NCBI RefSeq assembly: GCF_019599405.1
Contig: NZ_RKLQ01000001.1
Location: 248,001-312,000 of the forward strand
Reading direction: 5' to 3'
Source: Haloarcula salinisoli
GTDB taxonomy: Archaea > Halobacteriota > Halobacteria > Halobacteriales > Haloarculaceae
DNA length: 64,000 bases
Position 1 is the stretch's first letter. Every line of letters starts with the position of its first letter. This document shows, one piece after another, positions 57,708 through 64,000 of this stretch. Under the pieces are notes generated by a model that was not told the origin of the DNA, did no database searches, and saw nothing but the letters and a program-made list of their open reading frames with translations. Position numbers and translations under genes: made by a program.

Positions 57708-58499
57708 TCACCGCCGGGACGCTCGTGCCGGGAGCGCCTGGTTGCCATCCCACCGGAGGGCGGCCTCGACGGCGAGTTTTTCGAGGTGCGCGACAACCGT
57801 CGCGAGCGCGAGGTCCCGCACGCCGCTCAGGTCCTTCTCGTAGGCCCGGTCGAGGATTTCTTCCGGCGTCGCCGCGCCCGCCGCGACGGCCTCGCGGACA
57901 CGCTCCTCTCGGCCACGTCGGTGGCGGAGGAGGCGCCGGCAGGAGCTCCGGGGCTCGTCAATCGTGGGTCCGTGGCCGGGATACAGCGCATCCGGATTCC
58001 GGCTGTGGAGCCGGCGCAGCGACGAGAGATAGGCCCGCATATCGCCCTCGGGCGCGCCCACCACGACGCTGCCCTCGGCGACGGCCACGTCCCCGCTGAC
58101 GACGCCACTCTCCGTGGCGAAGCCGACGTGTTCGGGCGCGTGGCCGGGGAGGTCCAGCACTTCCACGCCATCGTCGCCCGCCGGAACTGTCGTCCCCTGG
58201 GCGAACGTCCGGTCCGGCGCGATACCGGTCGCCGACTCGAACGACTCGGCCCGACCGCGGCGGGCCCAGACCGTCGTGTCAGTCTCCCGAGCGTAGTCGG
58301 CCACGGCGCCGACGTGGTCCGGGTGGTGGTGGGTGACCGCGACGTGCGCGACGTCGGCGGCGCTGACCGCGTCGTCGAGCGCTGGCGTCCGGTCCGCGGG
58401 GTCGACCAGCAGCGCGTCGGGGCCCTCGCTCAGATACGCGGCGGTCTCGCCAGTGGGTGCGCGCGATTCGACGGCGACGTTGACCCGGCGCCAGTCCAT
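57708..58499 (-). CDS. MBL-fold metallo-hydrolase
   Basis: The 263-aa metallo-beta-lactamase-fold enzyme carries the zinc motif THHHPDH (near residue 57), then GHAPEHVGF, SGDVAVAEG and PGHGPTID, the further metal ligands of the fold. A C-terminal winged-helix-like region (EEILDRAYEKDLSGVRDLALATVVAHLEKL) makes it similar to the LACTB2-like group of hydrolases or nucleases. The substrate could be a thioester or RNA; sequence alone does not decide. It stands alone, divergent from genes to the right. Confidence 0.85.
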   Translation of the reverse strand: MDWRRVNVAVESRAPTGETAAYLSEGPDALLVDPADRTPALDDAVSAADVAHVAVTHHHPDHVGAVADYARETDTTVWARRGRAESFESATGIAPDRTFAQGTTVPAGDDGVEVLDLPGHAPEHVGFATESGVVSGDVAVAEGSVVVGAPEGDMRAYLSSLRRLHSRNPDALYPGHGPTIDEPRSSCRRLLRHRRGREERVREAVAAGAATPEEILDRAYEKDLSGVRDLALATVVAHLEKLAVEAALRWDGNQALPARASRR

Positions 58500-58615
58500 C
58501 GGCTATCCGCTCGCGGGCGCCGCTGAAAACTCCGGCGGCTCGGACTGTGGGCTGGTATCCCCATATCTACGCCCCTCCCCCGGATGGCGACGTCCGTCGC
58601 GTGCACTCGACCGTC

Positions 58616-58885
58616 TCAGGCCGTGAGGAAGTAGACCTGCTTTCGCGCGTCGGTGAAGCTGTATCGGGAGTCGACGAGCTCTGACTCTTCGAGCCGGTTC
58701 AGCGCGTAGCGCACGGTGCGGTCGGGCAACAGTGAGGTCTCTGCGAGCTGGCCCTGCGAGAGGGGTGCGTCGTCTTCCAGCACTTTCGCGACGAGCTTCG
58801 CGCTCGGTGGTAGTTCTCGGAGCCGCTCCCGGAAGTCCTCTTGCGCGAACGGTGACGCCGACATATCCTCGGTGGTCGTACTCAT
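58616..58885 (-). CDS. Winged-helix (MarR-like) transcription regulator
   Basis: The 89-aa protein has the winged-helix core LPPSAKLVAKVLEDDAPLSQGQLAETSLLPDRTVRYALNRLEESELVDSRYS, which covers nearly the whole chain. The pattern matches small haloarchaeal MarR/TrmB-like regulators. A TATA-like AAGTTTTACC on the coding strand lies about 25-30 nt before the ATG at 58885, consistent with a leaderless mRNA. Targets are unknown. Confidence 0.78.
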   Translation of the reverse strand: MSTTTEDMSASPFAQEDFRERLRELPPSAKLVAKVLEDDAPLSQGQLAETSLLPDRTVRYALNRLEESELVDSRYSFTDARKQVYFLTA

Positions 58886-59055
58886 ACTGACCGATAATCC
58901 AGTACTACTGGTAAAACTTGGCTATATTCATGACCAAACAATACGGATACTATGGTATGTTTAATGTCTCCTTATACAATACTCGAATCGAGAAATTCGG
59001 CTCCGCTGGCAATCGGTTCCAGCACAGTTCGGGGGCGAAACGGCGATTCCAGTAT

Positions 59056-59065
59056 CGTTTTATCC
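59056..59065 (+). promoter_or_regulatory. TATA element for the methyltransferase gene
   Basis: CGTTTTATCC lies 22-31 nt before the GTG start at 59087, the expected distance for a leaderless haloarchaeal transcript. It supports the GTG start against the longer open frame that begins at 58952. Confidence 0.55.
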
Positions 59066-59086
59066 CCCCGGTGGGCACAATCGAGC

Positions 59087-59800
59087 GTGAAAGGGCAGGA
59101 GTGGTACCAGACCGACACCGTGGCCGAAGAGTACGAGGCCAAGCGATTCTCCCGCGGTGGCCGGCTTATCGACCGTCGTGAGAAGGAAGCGGTGCTTGAG
59201 GCCATCGGTCCGGTGGCGGACAAGAAAGTGCTAGAGGTCGCCTGCGGTACCGGTCGCTTCACCGTGATGCTCGCCGAGCGTGACGCCGACATCACCGGGC
59301 TCGATATCTCGGGCCCGATGCTCCAGCAGGGCCGCGAGAAAGCCAAAAACGCTGGTGTCGACGACCACGTCGAGTTCATGCGCGGCGACGCCGCCAGGCT
59401 CCCCTTCCCGGACAACCACTTCGACACAGTGCTGGCGATGCGGTTTTTCCACCTGGCCGATACGCCCGCGGCCTTCCTCGCGGAGATGCGCCGGGTCGCC
59501 AAAGACCAGGTCTTCTTCGACACGTTCAACCGCTTCTCGACGCGCTCGCTGTACAACTGGGCGCTCCCGATGGGGTCGCGGTTGTACTCCCGCTGGGAGA
59601 TCGACCGCCTGCTAGACGGCGCCGACCTCGAACTCGCCAACGAATCCCACGACTGGGTGCTCCCCTACGGCTTCTATCGGAAGATTCCGAACGAACTCGC
59701 CTCCTCGTTTCGCTCTATCGATACGGCCATCGGCGGCACGCCACTGGGCGATAAACTCGCGTCGGTCTCCTACTGGAACACGCACGTCTCGCCTAGCTAA
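59087..59800 (+). CDS. SAM-dependent class I methyltransferase
   Basis: The 237-aa protein has the class I methyltransferase fold. SAM-binding motif I is VLEVACGTGRFTVMLAE (about residue 47), the acidic ribose contact is in ITGLDIS, and FMRGDAARLPFPDNHFDTVLAMRFFHL carries motifs II-III. It belongs to the broad ubiquinone/menaquinone-biosynthesis-like group; the acceptor is unknown. Translation starts at a GTG (MKGQEWYQTDTVAEEYEAKRF), supported by a TATA box 22-31 nt upstream. The next feature is repeat copy E. Confidence 0.85.
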   Translation: MKGQEWYQTDTVAEEYEAKRFSRGGRLIDRREKEAVLEAIGPVADKKVLEVACGTGRFTVMLAERDADITGLDISGPMLQQGREKAKNAGVDDHVEFMRGDAARLPFPDNHFDTVLAMRFFHLADTPAAFLAEMRRVAKDQVFFDTFNRFSTRSLYNWALPMGSRLYSRWEIDRLLDGADLELANESHDWVLPYGFYRKIPNELASSFRSIDTAIGGTPLGDKLASVSYWNTHVSPS

Positions 59801-59885
59801 TCGGTCCACGCTAGTTGCTAGCGGCTCGCGTGCAATCTCGGCTTCCGATAGGTAGAACACCCCACCCAGCGACGGCGATGCCAAC

Positions 59886-60170
59886 AGCCGGAAAGCCCCC
59901 GTGCTATGGGCTCCCGCGGCTCGTTGTGCTCCTCGCTCGTTTCACTCGCTGCGGTGCTTACGTCGTCCTCAGAAACCGAAGATTTCTGATGGGTGGTTCG
60001 AGAGACGCCGACGGCGTCTCTCGTCATCCCGAAAATCGAAGATTTTCGGACGACTGCGCAAGAGCTCCGCTCTTGCGAACGCCGGGGTTCGCCCATAGCA
60101 CGGCCCCTTTCAGTCCCACCCATGCTGGTTGATCAAAGAGCGCGGGGTGGACTGAAAGGGCCGTTCACGA
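59886..60170. repeat. Three-arm inverted-repeat element, copy E (arm 3 missing)
   Basis: The left end is AGCCGGAAAGCCCCC (59886-59900). Arm 1 is CCGTGCTATGGGC (59899-59911) with GCCCATAGCACGG (60091-60103). It is enlarged by a hairpin insert containing AGAAACC-GAA-GATTTCT, GAGAGACGCC-GAC-GGCGTCTCTC, CGAAAATC-GAA-GATTTTCG and CAAGAGC-TCC-GCTCTTG. Arm 2 is CCCTTTCAGTCCCACCC (60105-60121) with GGGGTGGACTGAAAGGG ending at 60160. Arm 3 and the right end are absent. The remaining sequence to 60274 contains the promoter of the glycosyltransferase gene. There are no genes in the gap. Confidence 0.8.
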
Positions 60171-60239
60171 CGCGACTGCCGGCTGCCGGGGTGTTCCAGC
60201 CGTTCACAACAGGGGGTATACCTGCTGGCCCCAGCCCGC

Positions 60240-60250
60240 GACTTTTAAGC
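60240..60250 (+). promoter_or_regulatory. TATA element for the glycosyltransferase gene
   Basis: ACTTTTAAGC (60241-60250) lies 25-34 nt before the ATG at 60275, the distance expected for a leaderless transcript. It supports that start over upstream in-frame codons that run through the repeat. Confidence 0.55.
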
Positions 60251-60274
60251 GGTTCCGGCGTCGAATCGTGGAGC

Positions 60275-61168
60275 ATGGAGCTATCGGTAGTGGTCCCGAC
60301 GCTGAACGGCCGGGAGGAGCTGGCCGGCTGTCTGGACGCACTCGCCGAGCAGGTGCCCGACGCCGAGGTCATCGTCGTCAACGGGCCCTCTGCCGATGGC
60401 ACGACCGGGATGGTCCGTGACCGGTCGGACGTCGACGTACTGGTCGAAATCGCGGACCGGTCTGTCACCGTCGCCCGCAACGCCGGCCTCGACCGGGCGA
60501 CGGGTGACGTCGTGGCGCTGGTGAGTCACACCCTCTCCGTCGAGGATGGGTGGGGCGAGGCCGTTCGGGCGGGCATCGAGGCCCACGCGGCGGTGACGGG
60601 GCCCACCCACGAGCAACTCACAGCGGGTATGACGACCGAGTCCAAGGAGTCACGGACCATCGCCGGACGAGCGGTCACCTACTTCAACGCCGGGAACGTC
60701 GCCTTCCGCCGCGAGGCCCTCGACGCGCTCGATGGCTTCGACGAGTATCTCCAGATAGGGAGTTCCCGCGACGTGGCCCACCGCCTGGCCGAGCGAGAGT
60801 ACACGGTGGGCTGGGACAGCGGGATGTGCGTGCGCCGGGAGTTCGAGGCCGACGGTGGCATCCGCGAACGGAACTGGCACTGGAAGTACCGGTCGCTTTC
60901 CTACCGGCTGGTGAAAAACTACGGCGTCCGGCCGACGGTGGCGCGACGGATACTGAGCCACGCCGGCAGCGACGCCGTCCAGGCACTGAAAGGCGTCGCA
61001 AAGGGGAACACGGCCCCGTCGCAGTGGTTCTCGACCGGCCGGGATGTCGTCGGGGGCGCAGGGACCGGCAGCAAGGACGGTCTTCTCGCGCGGTTCCGGG
61101 ATGGTGTGAATCCAAACGGCCGCTCCGTGCGTGCCGACCGGGCCGTCGCAGTGTACGACTGGCGCTAG
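60275..61168 (+). CDS. Family 2 glycosyltransferase
   Basis: The 297-aa GT-A fold glycosyltransferase starts MELSVVVPTLNGREELAGCL, the classic N-terminus of family GT2. Nucleotide-sugar binding is suggested by VIVVNGPSADGT, and the conserved acceptor-side region by YFNAGNVAFRREALDALDGFDE. No membrane segments are seen. It probably transfers a sugar to a lipid, protein or exopolysaccharide precursor. The stop overlaps the stop of the convergent amidohydrolase gene by 4 bp. Confidence 0.85.
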   Translation: MELSVVVPTLNGREELAGCLDALAEQVPDAEVIVVNGPSADGTTGMVRDRSDVDVLVEIADRSVTVARNAGLDRATGDVVALVSHTLSVEDGWGEAVRAGIEAHAAVTGPTHEQLTAGMTTESKESRTIAGRAVTYFNAGNVAFRREALDALDGFDEYLQIGSSRDVAHRLAEREYTVGWDSGMCVRREFEADGGIRERNWHWKYRSLSYRLVKNYGVRPTVARRILSHAGSDAVQALKGVAKGNTAPSQWFSTGRDVVGGAGTGSKDGLLARFRDGVNPNGRSVRADRAVAVYDWR

Positions 61169-61983
61169 AACTGCCGGGGTGCGAGCGGGTCGACGACCCG
61201 GCCGGCGTTGTTCGAGAACACCTTCTTCATCGCGTCTTCGGGGACGTCCAGCGTGAGAATCTCCATCACTGCGACGTTCGGGTGGGTGTGTGGCGAGCCG
61301 CTGCCAAACAGCACCCGGTCGGGGTGTTCGCGAATCGCCCGCTCCAGCGGGTCCCGGTAGCGGACGACGCTCGTGTCCAGATAGAGCTGGTCGTGGTCGG
61401 AAAGCAGGGCGATGGCCTCGTCCATCAGCCCCACGCGCAGCGGGTGGGCACCGAAGTGGGCGAGGATGACGGGGATGTCGTAGCCCAGCAGCTCGTCGGC
61501 GATAGCCGACGGGGGAACGTCCTCGCCGCCGTGGACGAGCACCGGCAGGGCGACGTCGGCCAGCTGTTCGAGGACGGCCTCGGTCGGCAGCCCGTCCTTC
61601 CCCGGGTGGAGCTTGAAGCCGTAGAAGCGGTCGTCGTAGGCGTACTGCTCGATGTCTTCGGGTGTCGTGTGGTCCCCGCCGCCCCGTCCGGCGAGGTTCC
61701 GGAGCCGCGAGCCGGCGCCGCCGCCCGGTTCGCGGGCACCGTCGATACGGGCGAAGGCCACCAGTGGGCGGCCGACCGACATTCGCGCGACGGCGTTGTT
61801 GGCCGTCAGATAATCACCCTCGCGGGCGCCCGGATAGACGACGGCACGGACGACCCCGGCCTGGTGCATCTCCCGTTCGAGCTGTTCGGGGTCGCCCAGC
61901 CCGGGTCGTGGCCGGCGCTGTTCGTCCGGTTCCACGCGTGCGTGAACGTCCACTACTCGAAAGCCGTGCTCCAGCTCCAGCAT
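61165..61983 (-). CDS. Amidohydrolase-2 family TIM-barrel protein
   Basis: The 272-aa protein belongs to the amidohydrolase superfamily: the first metal motif is degenerate, VVDVHARVEP, with a single histidine. Later ligands are FKLHPGKDG, PVLVHGGED, VILAHFGAHPLR, and LFGSGSPHTHPN, where the usual metal-binding aspartate is replaced by serine. The barrel is therefore recognisable but the metal site may be unusual. Family members are decarboxylases or hydrolases of small carboxylates. The start at 61983 is the first ATG. Confidence 0.78.
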   Translation of the reverse strand: MLELEHGFRVVDVHARVEPDEQRRPRPGLGDPEQLEREMHQAGVVRAVVYPGAREGDYLTANNAVARMSVGRPLVAFARIDGAREPGGGAGSRLRNLAGRGGGDHTTPEDIEQYAYDDRFYGFKLHPGKDGLPTEAVLEQLADVALPVLVHGGEDVPPSAIADELLGYDIPVILAHFGAHPLRVGLMDEAIALLSDHDQLYLDTSVVRYRDPLERAIREHPDRVLFGSGSPHTHPNVAVMEILTLDVPEDAMKKVFSNNAGRVVDPLAPRQF

Positions 61984-62094
61984 CTACATGACATGGGATG
62001 AACCCGCTAATAAATCATCGGGCCCTCATGGCGTGGACACCGGCCGCTGGGGGTCGCATCGTACTCTCTTCCGTGGGTCGGCGAGCTCTCCCAA

Positions 62095-62110
62095 CCGAAG
62101 TTTTTATATA
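62095..62110 (+). promoter_or_regulatory. Promoter of the thermosome gene
   Basis: CCGAAG (62095-62100) resembles a TFB-recognition element and is followed at once by TTTTTATATA (62101-62110), a strong archaeal TATA box. Transcription should start near 62130-62135, leaving a leader of about 15 nt before the ATG at 62148. Such strong, well-conserved elements are known upstream of haloarchaeal cct genes; heat induction is an inference. Confidence 0.7.
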
Positions 62111-62147
62111 GAACCGCTTGCGATGAACAAAGTGAGGCTACATCACT

Positions 62148-63728
62148 ATGTCATCTGGCCAGCGACGCATGGGCGGCCAGCCCCTCTTCATTCTCGACGA
62201 GGACGCCCAGCGTACACACGGGAAGGACGCACAGTCGTCGAACATCTCTGCCGGCAAGGCCGTTAGCGAGGCCGTACGCACCACCCTCGGTCCCCGAGGC
62301 ATGGACAAGATGCTCGTCTCCGACAGCGGCGACGTCGTCATCACGAACGACGGCGCGACCATCCTCTCGGAGATGGACATCGAACACCCGGCCGCACAGA
62401 TGATCGTCGAAGTCGCCCAGACCCAGGAGGACGAGGTCGGCGACGGGACGACCACGGCGTCGGTTCTGGCCGGTGAACTGCTCGCGAAGGCCGAGGACCT
62501 GCTCGACGACGACGTCCACCCGACGACCATCGTCGAGGGCTACCACGAGGCCGCGGGTCTGGCCCAGGAGGCTATCGAGGCCGAAGTACTCGACGTCGAA
62601 CTCGACGACGACACGCTCGTCGAGGTCGCCGAGTCCTCCATGACCGGCAAGGGCACCGGCGACGTCGACGCCGAGCGACTCGCCGAGGTCATCGTCGACG
62701 CGGTGCGCCACGCCAAGACCGACAACGGGGTCCTGCGTGACAACATCGAGGTCCACACCCAGACCGGCGCGGCCACCTCCGCGACGGAGCTCGTCGAGGG
62801 CGTCATCATCGACGACACGCCCGTCCACGACAACATGCCCCACTCGGTCGAGGACGCAGACATCGCCGTCCTCGACGCCGAACTCGACGTCAAGGAGAGC
62901 AACGTCGACGCCCAGTACAACGTCACCAACGTCGACCAGCTCAACGCCGCCTTAGACGCCGAGGAGCAGGAGCTGTCGGGGTACGCGGAAGCGGTCGTCG
63001 ACTCGGGCGCTGACGTCGTCTTCGTCACCGACGACGTCGCGGACCGCGTCGCCTCCCAGCTGGCGAAAGCCGGCGTGCTGGCCGTCGAGAGTGTCAGCTC
63101 CGGCACCGCGAAGGACATCGTCGAGACCACCGGCGCCAAGCGCGTCGGCTCCGTCGAGGACCTCGATTCCGACGCGCTTGGCTTTGCCGAGTCTGTCGGC
63201 GTCGAGAAGCACGGCGACGAGGAGGTCACCTTCATCCAGGGCGGCGCCGCCGCGGAGAAGGTCACCGTCTTCGCGCGTGGCTCGACCGAGCACGTCGTCG
63301 ACGAGATTGAGCGCGCGCTCAACGACGCACTCGACGTGACCATCGCCGCCCTCGACGCCGGCGGCGTCGTTCCCGGCGCCGGCGCGACCGAGATCGCCGC
63401 CGCCGACCACATCCGCTCGAAGGCCGCCTCCATCGAGGGCCGCAAACAGCTCGCTGTCGAGGCGTTCGCCGACGCTATCGACGTCCTCCCGCGCACGCTC
63501 GCGGAGAACACCGGCCTCGACGCCATCGACGCCCTGGTCGACCTGCGCTCGCGCCACGAGAGCGAGGGCATCGCCGGTGTCATCAGCGAGGGCCAGACGG
63601 GCGTCGTCGACAACCCCATCGAGTACGGTATCCTCGACCCCGCCGCGGTCAAGCGCGAAGCGGTCGACTCGGCCACCGAGGCCGCGACGATGATCGTCCG
63701 CATCGACGACGTCATCTCGTCGAGCTAA
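62148..63728 (+). CDS. thsA: Thermosome subunit (group II chaperonin)
   Basis: The 526-aa chaperonin subunit assembles into double-ring ATP-dependent folding chambers. Group II signatures present are [31 protein letters not shown] and [15 protein letters not shown], with the ATPase aspartate in GDGTTT, and the apical region is intact. The C-terminus ends IDDVISSS without the GGM-rich tail of some cct subunits. The symbol is generic, since several paralogues exist in haloarchaea and I cannot tell which this is. A strong TATA box is about 40 nt upstream. Confidence 0.93.
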   Translation: MSSGQRRMGGQPLFILDEDAQRTHGKDAQSSNISAGKAVSEAVRTTLGPRGMDKMLVSDSGDVVITNDGATILSEMDIEHPAAQMIVEVAQTQEDEVGDGTTTASVLAGELLAKAEDLLDDDVHPTTIVEGYHEAAGLAQEAIEAEVLDVELDDDTLVEVAESSMTGKGTGDVDAERLAEVIVDAVRHAKTDNGVLRDNIEVHTQTGAATSATELVEGVIIDDTPVHDNMPHSVEDADIAVLDAELDVKESNVDAQYNVTNVDQLNAALDAEEQELSGYAEAVVDSGADVVFVTDDVADRVASQLAKAGVLAVESVSSGTAKDIVETTGAKRVGSVEDLDSDALGFAESVGVEKHGDEEVTFIQGGAAAEKVTVFARGSTEHVVDEIERALNDALDVTIAALDAGGVVPGAGATEIAAADHIRSKAASIEGRKQLAVEAFADAIDVLPRTLAENTGLDAIDALVDLRSRHESEGIAGVISEGQTGVVDNPIEYGILDPAAVKREAVDSATEAATMIVRIDDVISSS

Positions 63729-64000
63729 GCGAGGTCGCCCCGCGACCTCGAAACGAACGGCAAAGCCGTGAGTTAACCACCCGAGCGTTTGAGCGCGAGG
63801 GCTTCGGTAGACGAGATTCCAGCTCGTCGGAAGCCGTTTAACACGGCCCTATCGCCGATTTTCTGACACTCGCAGTACAGAGTAATTCATAGACAGACCG
63901 ACACAGCAGGCTATTAGCTGTCGGGTGTGACGAACCGCAAGAAGGGACAGACACGAGTTGGAGCTCGTGGTGCGGCGACAGCGTCGGTGTGACCGACGAC
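63729..64000. repeat. Hairpin mosaic after the thermosome gene, continuing past the window
   Basis: The 272 bp after the thermosome stop contain no convincing gene. They include GCGAGGTCGC-CCC-GCGACCTCG immediately after the stop, ACGGC-AAA-GCCGT (about 63758-63770), ACGAG/CTCGT (about 63813-63828), CACGAG-TTGGA-CTCGTG-like pairing near 63955-63971 and GTCGGT-GTG-ACCGAC at the right edge. The style matches the mosaics beyond the Rieske gene and gatB. Whether a thermosome tail copy follows cannot be seen in this window. Confidence 0.55.

Noticed and set aside
63850-64000. Stable RNA gene (SRP or RNase P RNA)
   Set aside because: I saw hairpins but none of the conserved core motifs of these RNAs, and the sequence is cut off by the window edge.

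Overview
The window is chromosomal DNA from a haloarchaeon (class Halobacteria). The evidence is the high-GC, strongly acidic coding sequence, archaeal information genes (L37Ae, RpoP, Pcc1, TruD, archaeal AspRS, GatB, thermosome, GGGP synthase), a halorhodopsin, and many Bat/HTH-10 and DUF7344-type regulators. Several TATA elements lie 20-30 nt before a start codon, as expected for leaderless haloarchaeal mRNAs. A Haloarcula-like relative is my guess from gene content only. I saw no rRNA, tRNA, CRISPR array, transposase or integrase.

Layout. 0-6.3 kb: partial MFS transporter, lipoprotein, truD, a DUF2103-like protein, membrane proteins and the rpl37ae-rpoP-pcc1 operon. 6.4-19.7 kb: a 1166-aa PAS/GAF/HTH-10 regulator, a DUF7344 protein, an aldo/keto reductase, halorhodopsin, aspS, GGGP synthase, a DUF547 protein, a second HTH-10 regulator and a Rieske protein. 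20.3-31 kb: topA, a double PNPOx-like protein, cupin, DICT-like and DUF7344 proteins, a LOV-domain histidine kinase and gatB. 31.4-38.9 kb: coiled-coil protein, smc, scpA, an M50 protease and small haloarchaeal proteins. 39.4-49 kb: PhzF-like, PEP synthase, peroxiredoxin, RecA-like ATPase, MfnA-type decarboxylase, VTT protein, arylsulfotransferase-like protein and two regulators. 49-64 kb: metG, NfeD-stomatin pair, winged-helix regulators, TRAM protein, Fe-S/Zn cluster protein, a duplicated membrane protein, MBL hydrolase, methyltransferase, glycosyltransferase, amidohydrolase and thermosome.

The most unusual content is between the genes. Five intergenic regions (about 3.45, 30.9, 39.0, 51.4 and 59.9 kb) carry members of one repeat family. 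A complete member has terminal inverted repeats (AGCCAGAAAGCCCC / GGGGCTTTCTGGCT) around three hairpin arms. The middle stem is conserved (CCCCTTTCAGTCCCACCC). The outer stems differ in sequence from copy to copy yet stay self-complementary, and the interiors of arms 1 and 3 are reverse complements of each other. Other intergenic regions (13.6, 19.7, 28.9 and 63.8 kb) are strings of small hairpins. Some have constant 11-nt loops (GAACGAAGTGA) with variable stems; others have 3-nt loops. Two of these strings share an identical 114-nt segment in inverted orientation.

The hairpin strings beyond the Rieske gene and beyond gatB each end in a 16-nt junction, GACGAYGAAAAAGGTG. Each junction is followed, in the same reading frame, by a diverged second copy of the neighbouring gene's own 3' end. 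I do not recognise a described element that does this, and I consider it the best candidate for an undescribed system here.
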